In this document: positions 1 to 6,972 of the stretch, piece after piece
Position numbering within the stretch: the first letter of the stretch is position 1
Layout of the letters: every line of letters starts with the position of its first letter
Assembly: GCA_016935935.1 (NCBI GenBank)
Contig: JAFGPZ010000002.1
Location: 1-15,409, forward strand
DNA: 15,409 nt
From: Deltaproteobacteria bacterium
Lineage (GTDB): Bacteria > Desulfobacterota > Syntrophia > Syntrophales > UBA2210
Direction of reading: 5' to 3'
Position numbers and translations under genes: made by a program
The notes under the pieces: model-generated
Database searches by the model: none
What the model saw: the letters and a program-made list of their open reading frames with translations, nothing else
Told to the model about the DNA's origin: nothing

Positions 1-804
1 GCTCCTTATACAAAGTCTTCTGTTACCCTTACAGGATTAACGCCAAACACTCTCTATCACTTGAATCCATCATCAATTTGCAAGTCAGATTGTGGAAATA
101 CCCAAGTTGGCTTGAGAAGAAATACCGACAAGACGGGCAAGGCCGACTGGACATTCACAACCAACGCAACCTCTATCACGGAAAATCCGAATGGAAAAGG
201 TCAAAAGTCACCAACCGCAATCGCAGAAGCTCGGGCAGCTGAAATCACGGCGAGCGAAGTGACGATCCGCTGGAAAACGAATAATCCCGCAACCTCCTTT
301 GTCGAGTATGGCCTGACATCGGCATATGGATCGAAAAGCGAAGAGAACACTATTTATGAGCTCAATCATACAATTCAATTGTTCGACCTCAGGCTTGGTA
401 CCGTATTTCATGCCAGAGCTGTTTCCAAAGACGCCTCAACCGGGGCGATCGCTTATTCCCCGGATTTTACTTTTACTACTCCAACGGCTGAAAACAGAAT
501 CGTGAATCTATCGACTGTCTTCAACGAACCCAATCCGTGTTTCGAGAGGACGACATTCGTCTATTATCTGTATCAACCGACAAAAAGAGTAACTATTGAC
601 ATCTTTACACTTTCCGGAAAAACGGTAGCGAGTCTGGAAGCCCCTCAAAGTACTATGATGCAAGGTCACAATACTGTGTTGTGGGACCTGAGAGATAACG
701 GCCAGAAACGCCTTCCTGCTGGACTGTATACCTATAAAGTCACGTTCTATACCGCTGACAATCATGTGGACGTAAAGAATTCCAACTTGATGATACGAAA
801 TTGA
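1..804 (+). CDS. Secreted FN3-like multidomain protein, 3' part (5' end outside window)
   Basis: The frame is open from base 1 and stops with TGA at 802-804, so this is the last 267 residues of a longer protein. Residues 1-55 look like the end of one fibronectin-III-like domain: an LTPNTLYH strand, then a closing WTFTTN strand. Residues about 70-160 form a second, with TIRWKTN, SFVEYGLTSAYG and a closing FTFTTPT, the pattern of FN3/purple-acid-phosphatase N-terminal domains. Residues about 168-267 (NEPNPCFERTTFVYYL, then LSGKTVASL, then LPAGLYTYKVTF) match the FlgD-Ig/T9SS-type C-terminal domain found at the end of many secreted FCB-group proteins. The role is probably extracellular or cell-surface; no catalytic domain is visible in this fragment. 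The gene converges on the minus-strand cluster and is probably not part of it. The TTG at 61 is an internal Leu, not a start. Confidence 0.8.
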   Translation, partial: APYTKSSVTLTGLTPNTLYHLNPSSICKSDCGNTQVGLRRNTDKTGKADWTFTTNATSITENPNGKGQKSPTAIAEARAAEITASEVTIRWKTNNPATSFVEYGLTSAYGSKSEENTIYELNHTIQLFDLRLGTVFHARAVSKDASTGAIAYSPDFTFTTPTAENRIVNLSTVFNEPNPCFERTTFVYYLYQPTKRVTIDIFTLSGKTVASLEAPQSTMMQGHNTVLWDLRDNGQKRLPAGLYTYKVTFYTADNHVDVKNSNLMIRN

Positions 805-824
805 TCGAATGGGATAGAGCGGTT

Positions 825-870
825 GAGTAGTTCGGGCGGCTGGCCGGAGGGTCAGCCGCCCGAACTATTT
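825..870. terminator. Long GC-rich hairpin between convergent genes
   Basis: GTTCGGGCGGCTG (830-842) and CAGCCGCCCGAAC (853-865) are perfect complements. The pairing extends outward to about 828/867 and inward to a GGAG loop at 846-849 through one G-T wobble. It lies 20 bases after the plus-strand stop and has only a weak T-run (TATTT) on the plus side, so it may be a weak bidirectional terminator or a 3' stabilising hairpin. Confidence 0.55.
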
Positions 871-903
871 CGGCAGTACGCCTGTTAGGCGCTTAGCGCC
901 CTC

Positions 904-941
904 GGAACGACAAAAAGATGTCGTTCCTGTTATTTTTTCTT
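904..941 (+). terminator. Rho-independent terminator for the plus-strand gene
   Basis: A perfect 9-bp stem, GGAACGACA (904-912) and TGTCGTTCC (919-927), is followed by TGTTATTTTTTCTT (928-941). The T-run lies on the plus-strand side only, so it ends transcription arriving from the gene at 1..804. Two smaller overlapping palindromes (GCCTGTTAGGC at 880-890 and GGCGCTTAGCGCC at 888-900) lie just before it. The remainder, to 1043, shows no gene and no clear minus-strand terminator. Confidence 0.8.
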
Positions 942-1043
942 GGTATTATGCCCGTTCCGCGGCTCCGCCGGTTTAGTGCGCGCCTTGGCAGACATGACGG
1001 ATTGTTGTTTAAAATCGTCGGACCACTGATTGTACAGGAAGCG

Positions 1044-1583
1044 TTATTTGATAATCAATTCTTTCAATCTGTTTGAAAAGTGCTTGGAATTTGATTTCAT
1101 CATCAGAAAAACACATTCGGTGGAATCCAGATTACGTTCGAATATTTTATTCAAATCAGCAGCGGGGCCATAGGTATTCCATACGCGGGGCAATTTCTTG
1201 TAATCAATTGATTCCAATGTGTCTGTTCTGGTCGCACAGGGGGTATCAATCGCCTGACAGCGCTCATCTGAAATGGCATCGATGAAAATTACTTCCTTGA
1301 ATAAAAAATTATGAGCCTTTTCAAAAGACAAAGTAACAATGCGCATGTCCGTATGTCCTTCAATGTCGCCGAGCAGGAGCAATGTATGATGAAAAAAATC
1401 ATCGGTTGATGAGATTTTTGAATGTATATTGACAAACAAGCCATACTTTTCTTTCAGAATATCCGATAACGATGTGCCGATACCCAAGGTATCCTTGAGT
1501 ATTAACTGTTCCGGATACTTCATACAGCTTGAAAATAAAAATGCACATCCTATCAGTGCCGTCCTTACAATGGCTCGTACCAT
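1044..1583 (-). CDS. Small predicted lipoprotein, unknown function
   Basis: The 179-residue product starts with a hydrophobic signal (ALIGCAFLFSSC). Its Cys20 sits after F-S-S, an acceptable though not ideal lipobox, so export and lipidation are likely. I recognise no domain in the rest. Visible points are paired Cys around residues 109 and 116, a final charged segment and no repeats. The start ATG at 1583 has an AAGGAAG ribosome site a few bases upstream. It is the last gene of the minus-strand run, 40 bases after the FISUMP gene, and so probably co-transcribed with it. It could be a surface accessory of the preceding envelope proteins. Function unknown. Confidence 0.7.
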   Translation of the reverse strand: MVRAIVRTALIGCAFLFSSCMKYPEQLILKDTLGIGTSLSDILKEKYGLFVNIHSKISSTDDFFHHTLLLLGDIEGHTDMRIVTLSFEKAHNFLFKEVIFIDAISDERCQAIDTPCATRTDTLESIDYKKLPRVWNTYGPAADLNKIFERNLDSTECVFLMMKSNSKHFSNRLKELIIK

Positions 1584-1623
1584 AACACGCTTCCTTTAAC
1601 GCATTTCCTTATAACTCGTTACT

Positions 1624-2373
1624 TCAGTTTGCATTTTTCACCAATCTGACCGAATAACCGCATGTCTGTAGGAACATATCCCATTGTATGAGTTTTTCGA
1701 CACAGAAGCCCAGACCAAATGCATATGCCTCAGATTCATTGATCTGCGTGGCGCTCCACCAACCTGCCTTATGGCCTAAGCCAGCAAAAATGGACCTCGG
1801 GATATTTCCATTGATGGTCTCCCTCGTATCATAACGATAGCCGGCGGCGAATCCTGAAAAACCGCTTCTGTTATTCTCCTTCATATTATTGCCGGGCATG
1901 CCTTCGGTGATGAACGGTTTCCAATCACTTTGTATCGCCAAGGATTTGGCTATACGATTCCCGTCTTTTCTCCGGTCCCAATTATAGCCATGTTCAATCA
2001 GGTAATTCTGCAATGCAGCCCAATCATCATTTGTCGGTACATGCCATCCCTGGGGGGCAAGTTTTTTCGAATCCACACAATACCAGTTATAGAGGGCTCC
2101 GAATTTTACGATACTGTCGGTATTATTCATGTTTCCATAATAGCAGAAGCCGGGCGAAGTCAGATCATGCCACGCGACACTGTCAGGCACATGCGGGATG
2201 GGTGTACCGTCATTGAACTTCGTCGCCCGCAAATTTTCTGCAGTCCAGATTTGACTGCCGATTCTGACGGTAGGGTATATGTTTCCATCCGCATCAGTTA
2301 CCGTGTTCCGTTGGCTGCAAAAAGAATAGAGAATGAAGAGGATTCCGCAAATCAAGAGCAGAAGTGGTTTCAT
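1624..2373 (-). CDS. FISUMP-domain secreted protein
   Basis: A 249-residue protein with an N-terminal hydrophobic signal (about residues 1-19, ending SFC; possible but poor lipobox). The rest matches the Fibrobacter succinogenes major paralogous domain (TIGR02145 type): GNIYPTVRIGSQIWTAENL at about 30-48, then FNDGTPIP, FGALYNWYCV, a GWHVPTNDDW segment, and the closing GWWSATQ and GYSVRLVKN. The domain looks complete. FISUMP proteins are secreted or surface proteins of unknown biochemical role, with a fold probably related to C-type-lectin/formylglycine-enzyme-like modules. It follows the alkaline-phosphatase-like gene by 36 bases and precedes the terminal lipoprotein gene by 40. The ribosome site is weak (AAGG about 14 bases upstream of the ATG). 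Confidence 0.85.
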   Translation of the reverse strand: MKPLLLLICGILFILYSFCSQRNTVTDADGNIYPTVRIGSQIWTAENLRATKFNDGTPIPHVPDSVAWHDLTSPGFCYYGNMNNTDSIVKFGALYNWYCVDSKKLAPQGWHVPTNDDWAALQNYLIEHGYNWDRRKDGNRIAKSLAIQSDWKPFITEGMPGNNMKENNRSGFSGFAAGYRYDTRETINGNIPRSIFAGLGHKAGWWSATQINESEAYAFGLGFCVEKLIQWDMFLQTCGYSVRLVKNAN

Positions 2374-2409
2374 AGATGGTATCGGCCTTGCAATGGCGTC
2401 TGTCCGGGC

Positions 2410-3396
2410 TTATTCAAACAGTTCTTTCATGATGTTGCCTTTTGCATAAGGTGTTTGGATGGCGAAGATAGCCCCTACAGTCCGGCAGACATCGATAAGT
2501 GTCCTTTTTCGTTCGGATACAAACCCTTTTTTGATCCCCGGTCCGATCGCCAGCATAAATAATTGCCTGCATCCCCGACATTTGTCACCGAATCCATGAA
2601 ATTCATCAGTGTGCCTTCCGTGGTCACTTAAAACAAGAAACACCGTATTGTCTTTATAGGTTTTTTCCTGTTGCATCCGATCCCAGAGATCGTAGACGAT
2701 CGCATCCATGAGAATGATCGATTCGTAATAGGTATTGAGCAGGTCCGATGCGCAGGCATCTTTCTGGCCCGGTTCGCAATCATCCTTCTTGCCAAGAACG
2801 GCGCTTATCGTGCCTTTGCCTCCGATGCCGGTTCCGAGACTGAGATAGATGAAGGAAGGGTGCTTTTCCGATATATAGGGCATGACCTTGTCATACACCG
2901 AATTGTTTTTGTCACTTTCCCGGTCGATCTCAATCACCGGTGCATACGGCTCCCCGTACCCGGCGTAATTGCTGCAGGATACATACTCGAAGGCGGCATC
3001 GTTGGAGGCAAAATAACAGGAGTTCCCCTGTTCTTTATGGCTGCTGTTCCAATATTCGAACAGGGTCGGCAATGCGGGGCGGATACTGTCATTGAGCGGA
3101 TCCTTGAGGACATGCCACATACCGGTGACAAGACTCATCTGGCTGGGAATGGGAAAGGTGAGTTCGCTGTTGTCGAACCTTGTGCAGATCGTCCCCAACG
3201 GTCGGAGTTTACTCCAGATATTGTCGATATACAAATGGTTCTTATCCCCGAACGCATCGTCGTAGCGGACACCGTTTATCACGATAATGACGAGATTGTC
3301 GGGTCGCGAAGCCGTTTCTCCGTCCTTGCCTACCGCCTGCATGCATACCAGGAGAATTGCCGTAATGAAAAGATATGTTTTTTCATGGTTTTTCAT
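2410..3396 (-). CDS. Alkaline-phosphatase/sulfatase-superfamily-like secreted protein (copy 2)
   Basis: The 328-residue protein has a signal peptide (about 1-23) and then an alkaline-phosphatase-superfamily core. NLVIIVINGVRYDDAFGD (34-51) is the first metal-loop strand, but Asn41 stands where an Asp ligand is usual. TFPIPSQMSLVTG (80-92) aligns with the nucleophile helix (C/S-x-P-S-R-x-x-L-x-T-G in sulfatases), where the nucleophile position reads Pro82; Thr80 is the only nearby alternative. VLSDHGRH (255-262) keeps the DHG metal pair, followed by CRGC (273-276). The end, IDVCRTVGAIFAIQTPYAKG, is the family's usual C-terminal helix. It is a paralogue of the gene at 11210..12133 (shared SCYF, DHG, GP-IKK and TPY-AK blocks). 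The ATG at 3396 overlaps the upstream gene by 14 bases and has an AGGA site. Catalytic competence is doubtful. Confidence 0.8.
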   Translation of the reverse strand: MKNHEKTYLFITAILLVCMQAVGKDGETASRPDNLVIIVINGVRYDDAFGDKNHLYIDNIWSKLRPLGTICTRFDNSELTFPIPSQMSLVTGMWHVLKDPLNDSIRPALPTLFEYWNSSHKEQGNSCYFASNDAAFEYVSCSNYAGYGEPYAPVIEIDRESDKNNSVYDKVMPYISEKHPSFIYLSLGTGIGGKGTISAVLGKKDDCEPGQKDACASDLLNTYYESIILMDAIVYDLWDRMQQEKTYKDNTVFLVLSDHGRHTDEFHGFGDKCRGCRQLFMLAIGPGIKKGFVSERKRTLIDVCRTVGAIFAIQTPYAKGNIMKELFE

Positions 3397-4249
3397 TCGT
3401 CTGATTCCTGCAAAAAATAGCCACTTCGGTTATCCTGCTCTTTCCGCCCTTCACCCTCAGCATCATATCCTTGGTGAACAGCGGTTTATCCATTTCGAAT
3501 ACGATCGGCTCATCGAATTTCTTGCATTCCACCCTTCCCATCCACTGTAAACGGCCGAACTGGTCGTAATATCCCAATTCACAATTGGGAAGGAAGTTGG
3601 TGCGCTTTTCCCTGTTCATCATCGTATAAACGATCACTTTTCTTATTTCATACATTTTGCCTAGTGAAATATCCACCATGAGAAAGGTGGCTGGGTCTGG
3701 CATTTCCCGTTGCCGTACATTTCCGAAGTACGTTGCTTCATCGCTGGTGTCACCTTCGATCTTTCCATCGAGTATCTGAGAGATTCGTTCCCTTTCAGTT
3801 CTTTCGATGTTGTGGACGACGATGCAGTCACCATCGTTTGTGTTGTCGCAGCACAGACACCGTCCCTTGACTCTGTATTCACCCCATCCGAAGGCGCGGA
3901 TTTTTTTGTTTCCCGGGATTATATTTACCAGCCCCTCTTTTTCGGAACTGTTTTTATTCACAAGAGAATCCACCGCAGTGGTGACCTGCTGAGAATCCAC
4001 GGTGGCCGCGACAGGTTGAGAATCCGCTTGAGCCGCAACTTTTTGGGAATCAGATTGAACCGCGACATGTTGGGAATCTACCTGGGCTGCAACCGGTACG
4101 GTCAGCCACAGAAAAAAAAGAAAAATAGACACACACGACATGCATGAGACCACTGCCGACCCGCAGCCGCTCAAGAATCTGCGCAGCCCCGCGATGAGCG
4201 AGCGCATTTTTCGCACCGGCAGGGTTCCTTGTCTCATTGAAACTGACAT
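3383..4249 (-). CDS. Discoidin-like (F5/8-C type) exported protein with DSQ repeats
   Basis: The frame is open further upstream, but the ATG at 4249 is preferred: GGGAGAGGG lies five bases ahead, and an earlier start (4372) would overlap the propeller gene by 82 bases. The product is 288 residues. Residues about 37-56 are a hydrophobic export segment ending VPVAAQ. Residues 58-95 are four copies of a nine-residue unit (DSQHVAVQS, DSQKVAAQA, DSQPVAATV, DSQQVTTAV), probably a flexible spacer. A small Cys patch, RCLCCDN (130-136), follows. Residues about 145-280 resemble a galactose-binding/discoidin jelly-roll: ISQILDGKIEG, TYFGN, FLMVDISLGKMYEIRKVIVY, LGYYDQFGRLQWMG. The likely role is carbohydrate or surface binding outside the cytoplasm. 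The domain call is by pattern only. Confidence 0.7.
   Translation of the reverse strand: MSVSMRQGTLPVRKMRSLIAGLRRFLSGCGSAVVSCMSCVSIFLFFLWLTVPVAAQVDSQHVAVQSDSQKVAAQADSQPVAATVDSQQVTTAVDSLVNKNSSEKEGLVNIIPGNKKIRAFGWGEYRVKGRCLCCDNTNDGDCIVVHNIERTERERISQILDGKIEGDTSDEATYFGNVRQREMPDPATFLMVDISLGKMYEIRKVIVYTMMNREKRTNFLPNCELGYYDQFGRLQWMGRVECKKFDEPIVFEMDKPLFTKDMMLRVKGGKSRITEVAIFCRNQTNEKP
3965..4078 (-). repeat. Four tandem 27-bp coding repeats
   Basis: Imperfect 27-bp units, each beginning GAATC on the plus strand, encode the DSQxVAxxx repeats of the discoidin-like protein. They are in frame, so copy-number change would alter spacer length without breaking the protein. Confidence 0.85.
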
Positions 4250-4250
4250 A

Positions 4251-4259
4251 CCCTCTCCC
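4251..4259 (-). promoter_or_regulatory. Ribosome binding site fixing the discoidin-like start
   Basis: On the minus strand this reads GGGAGAGGG, with GGAG five bases before the ATG at 4249. No comparable site precedes the earlier in-frame start at 4372. Confidence 0.7.
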
Positions 4260-4290
4260 TTTTCTCCATTATAATGCCGCTTAACCACTT

Positions 4291-5601
4291 TTACAAATCC
4301 TTTTTGGAATGTTCCCACTCTTCCCACGTTAAGCCGTTGTCCTTGCTCGTCTTCGAAAATATTCTCGACCATTCATCCTTGGGCTCGTCAAACCAGTACA
4401 CATTCAACAAACCGGACGATGTCACCGTTATGACCGGATTATGAAAACGACCGGTGTCCGATGTCAGCCCCTTTTTATCGATGAGAACTTTTCCTTCCAA
4501 ATCGCTCTGGCAATAGTTGACGATCGACGTTCCTCCCAGAAAACTCGTCCATGTAAGATGAAAACGTTTTTCATGGTCTATGGCGACCGCAGGCCGCTTC
4601 GGCGACCGTTTCTCCGGCAAAACCAGTTTTTTCCCGTCAATGGGAAATCGATCCTTCTTGAAATCCACGCAGGCGTAATAGATTTCACCGATCCGGAGGT
4701 TGCGTTTGTCCAGCCAGAAAAGATGTGACAGCGGGCCGTCTGAAAGCATCATGGGATTATCGATCTCATCTTTCACTTCCTTGGAAACCTTGGTTTTCAC
4801 CAGTATCTGCTCGTTCCCCCAGGTAACACCGGCATCGGAACTCGTGCGACGGACCACGGTGGAAACCACGTTTTCTCGTGAAGAATGCAATGGCAGCCCC
4901 TTGAACAGGAGGTGAAAGCCTCTATCCTCTCGGACATTGGTCCAAGCCACTGACAGTTCGTCTTTGTTGACGCACATGGTGGGGGGATAGCAATAACATG
5001 AATGTCTGTCCAAGTTCGCCAGAAGTTTCGTTTCCATCCAGGTGAGCCCTCTGTCATGACTGGCCTTGAAATAGGTCTTGTTCTCGACATCCTGCCATAT
5101 CATGTATACGTGGTCCGCCTTGCACATGAGCAAAGGATACCGCGCGCTATTCGTTTCATCGACGAGGATTTTGTTCTTTTCCCATGTATCTCCTCCGTCA
5201 AGGCTCCGGCTGTAGTACAGTTCGCCCTCTATCCGCTCGCCGTAATCGATCCAGGCTACATGTATCGCCCCGGAATTCACCGCGAGGGCGGGAGGATAGG
5301 CGCTGCAGCCTTCATTGCTTACCCGTTGGTCAATGCTCCATACTTTTCCCCCGTCGGTACTGCGCCGCAAATAGATGCCCGCATCTCCTCCAACCGCTAA
5401 AAGCCACGCCATATAGATGGTATCTCCCTGCGATACGACCGCGGGGTATCTGCAATCGCCATTCTGGGAGATCAAGGGCGTTTCATTTGAAAAGCAAAAA
5501 ATGTATAAGAGTGATAGGAGGAAACAGGACCGAGAAACTGTCTCCAAACCAGTGCTTTTTGAATTTTGAGATAATTTTTTAGTAAAGATCTGAAATTTCA
5601 T
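4291..5601 (-). CDS. Asp-box (BNR/sialidase-type) beta-propeller, exported
   Basis: A 436-residue protein when started at the second of two adjacent ATGs; GAGGTGA places its GAGG six bases from 5601 and only three from 5604. A hydrophobic segment lies at about residues 25-38 (CFLLSLLYIFCF), giving an export signal or anchor. Five Asp-box motifs (S-x-D-x-G-x-T-W) are visible near residues 81-89, 133-140, 181-188, 254-261 and 418-426: STDGGKVW, SLDGGDTW, SHDRGLTW, SSDAGVTW, SKDNGLTW. They are spaced as in six-bladed sialidase-like propellers. I do not see the full Arg triad of true sialidases, so a binding or structural role is as likely as glycan cleavage. The start overlaps the end of the NuoG-like gene by 23 bases, so translation is probably coupled. 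Confidence 0.8.
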   Translation of the reverse strand: MKFQIFTKKLSQNSKSTGLETVSRSCFLLSLLYIFCFSNETPLISQNGDCRYPAVVSQGDTIYMAWLLAVGGDAGIYLRRSTDGGKVWSIDQRVSNEGCSAYPPALAVNSGAIHVAWIDYGERIEGELYYSRSLDGGDTWEKNKILVDETNSARYPLLMCKADHVYMIWQDVENKTYFKASHDRGLTWMETKLLANLDRHSCYCYPPTMCVNKDELSVAWTNVREDRGFHLLFKGLPLHSSRENVVSTVVRRTSSDAGVTWGNEQILVKTKVSKEVKDEIDNPMMLSDGPLSHLFWLDKRNLRIGEIYYACVDFKKDRFPIDGKKLVLPEKRSPKRPAVAIDHEKRFHLTWTSFLGGTSIVNYCQSDLEGKVLIDKKGLTSDTGRFHNPVITVTSSGLLNVYWFDEPKDEWSRIFSKTSKDNGLTWEEWEHSKKDL

Positions 5602-6682
5602 CATTCACCTCGGGCAATTTACCGTATTTTTTAAGATATTTTTCCAGCATCTCTGTCTCTCGCATGGTGTACATGCTGTGCTCCTCGTACCGGAAGAAAC
5701 GGGCTTTCCCCACCGTTTTCAGCATTTCTCTCAGATCCTGGCGCACATCGGACGCACCCCGAATAAGAATGACTGCATGTTTTTCGTCGATTAATTCGTA
5801 AATGCCGCTATCCTCAGGAACCTTTTCAATATTCTCTTCAGTGCATTCGCAGCAATCCTGCGGCGGGAGTATAACGGGTGCGAAATTCAGTCTTTCTTTC
5901 TTCTTCCAGGGCAATCCTTTATCCATGAGAGCGCCCGTTGGACATACCTCGACGCAGGCGCCGCACAGCACGCAGCCTGATTCCTTGTATGACGTGCCAA
6001 GGGTGCCGTGGATAAACTCGCCGCTGCGGTATACAAAGCCGATGACCCTCTTGCCGGCCGTCTTCTCGCACGCCCTCACGCAACGGGTGCACCCGATGCA
6101 AAAATTGGCATTAATGGTGAAAAAAGCGGTATTGGCGGCGGGAATATCCCTGAAAAAATACTTCGAAACATCATCCCGAATGGTGACATATTCACTCACC
6201 TTCCGCAGTTCACAGAAGTCGAATTTTGGGCAGCATCGTTCATGCTTTTCCGTACCCTGGGTACATTCTTGCCGGTCACACCCCTCCTTTTCCGCGCACA
6301 GCAGACAGGCATGGGGATGAAGGGCTATTATTCGCATCAGGCTTTCTATTCTCAATTTCCTCACGGCTGCGTCATCTGAATGAATGACCATGCCGTCTTC
6401 AACAACCGTAGCACAGGATGGGCAACAACCTCTTCCCTCGATCTCTACAATACAGATATTGCACCCTTTATAGTGGGAGTCAGGTGTGCTGTCGTTGGCA
6501 CAGGGTCTACCACCCCGGTACACCAGGTTTTCACTCTTTGTTCCCGGTCCGGGCTGCAGATCTGGATAGTGGCAAAGCCGGGGGATATAGATACCCGCCT
6601 GGTCGGCCGCCTCTAAAATAGAAATCCCCTCACGGGATTGAATTCCACGATTGTCGATGGATATGGTTATTTCTTTTCCCAT
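5579..6682 (-). CDS. NuoG-like [2Fe-2S]/[4Fe-4S] electron-transfer protein
   Basis: I choose the ATG at 6682 (367 residues, starting MGKEITISID as the family usually does) over the GTG at 6721, which has no clear ribosome site. An N-terminal plant-type ferredoxin domain carries Cys37, Cys74, Cys77 and Cys90 ([2Fe-2S]). The loop between the first two is about 25 residues longer than in NuoG. A NuoG-type cluster motif follows, His122-xxx-Cys126-xx-Cys129-x5-Cys135, then a Cys-rich stretch (140, 150, 151, 157). Two [4Fe-4S] motifs end the redox part: Cys195/198/201/205 and Cys237/240/243/247. After a DCCEC patch (277-280) comes a C-terminal tail ending ISDLY. No molybdopterin or hydrogenase catalytic domain is attached, so this is an electron carrier or adaptor. 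It overlaps the ferredoxin gene by 16 bases. Probably cytoplasmic, passing electrons between NAD(P)H or membrane donors and ferredoxin. Confidence 0.85.
   Translation of the reverse strand: MGKEITISIDNRGIQSREGISILEAADQAGIYIPRLCHYPDLQPGPGTKSENLVYRGGRPCANDSTPDSHYKGCNICIVEIEGRGCCPSCATVVEDGMVIHSDDAAVRKLRIESLMRIIALHPHACLLCAEKEGCDRQECTQGTEKHERCCPKFDFCELRKVSEYVTIRDDVSKYFFRDIPAANTAFFTINANFCIGCTRCVRACEKTAGKRVIGFVYRSGEFIHGTLGTSYKESGCVLCGACVEVCPTGALMDKGLPWKKKERLNFAPVILPPQDCCECTEENIEKVPEDSGIYELIDEKHAVILIRGASDVRQDLREMLKTVGKARFFRYEEHSMYTMRETEMLEKYLKKYGKLPEVNDEISDLY
5605..5611 (-). promoter_or_regulatory. Ribosome binding site of the Asp-box propeller gene
   Basis: It reads GAGGTGA on the minus strand inside the last codons of the upstream gene. 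It decides between two adjacent ATG codons in favour of 5601. Confidence 0.7.
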
Positions 6683-6951
6683 GTGGCGGTAATTGCCCCT
6701 TTTCCGCACGCTCGAATGCACAAGATTTCTTTACTCTGGTGACAGGAGGCGCAGAGATAGCGTATCTTCTTACGTTGCGTATCATCGGCAACCGCCACCT
6801 GTTTATCCTCTAAGTCAAGCATCACCGTGTCAATTTTCAACACTTTCTGGGGACATTTCTCAATACATGCATTGCATGCATCACACTTTTCAGCATCAAT
6901 GCTGACATAGTACCGACCCGAACCGTCTTCATAGCCATAGTGAATAATCAT
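6667..6951 (-). CDS. Two-cluster 4Fe-4S ferredoxin
   Basis: A 94-residue soluble protein. The first cluster motif is CDACNACIEKCP (Cys23/26/29/33). The second is C-x2-C-x7-C-x3-C (CASCHQSKEILCIRAC), a wider spacing than in clostridial 2[4Fe-4S] ferredoxins. About 30 residues separate the motifs. It starts 21 bases after the activator ATPase gene and overlaps the NuoG-like gene, so the three are probably translated together. By analogy with systems where ferredoxin feeds HgdC- or BcrAD-type activators (2-hydroxyacyl-CoA dehydratases, benzoyl-CoA reductases), it is the best candidate for the direct electron donor to the activator at 6973..8682. That partnership is inferred from position. Confidence 0.85.
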   Translation of the reverse strand: MIIHYGYEDGSGRYYVSIDAEKCDACNACIEKCPQKVLKIDTVMLDLEDKQVAVADDTQRKKIRYLCASCHQSKEILCIRACGKGAITATWEKK

Positions 6952-6972
6952 ATGAAAGAGGCCTCGTTTTCC

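Noticed and set aside
1930..2562. 210-codon open frame on the plus strand
   Set aside because: Antisense to the FISUMP and phosphatase-like genes; no domain, no good ribosome site.
2671..3420. 249-codon open frame on the plus strand
   Set aside because: It lies opposite the phosphatase-like gene, shows no recognisable domain, and the minus-strand frame has clear family motifs.
3965..4078. Possible CRISPR or intergenic repeat array
   Set aside because: The 27-bp units are contiguous without spacers and lie in frame inside a coding region.
4250..4372. Upstream start for the discoidin-like protein
   Set aside because: It would overlap the propeller gene by 82 bases and bury the export segment; the ATG at 4249 has a strong ribosome site.
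6683..6721. N-terminal extension of the NuoG-like protein from a GTG at 6721
   Set aside because: No ribosome site, deeper overlap with the ferredoxin gene, and the family normally starts at the internal ATG at 6682.
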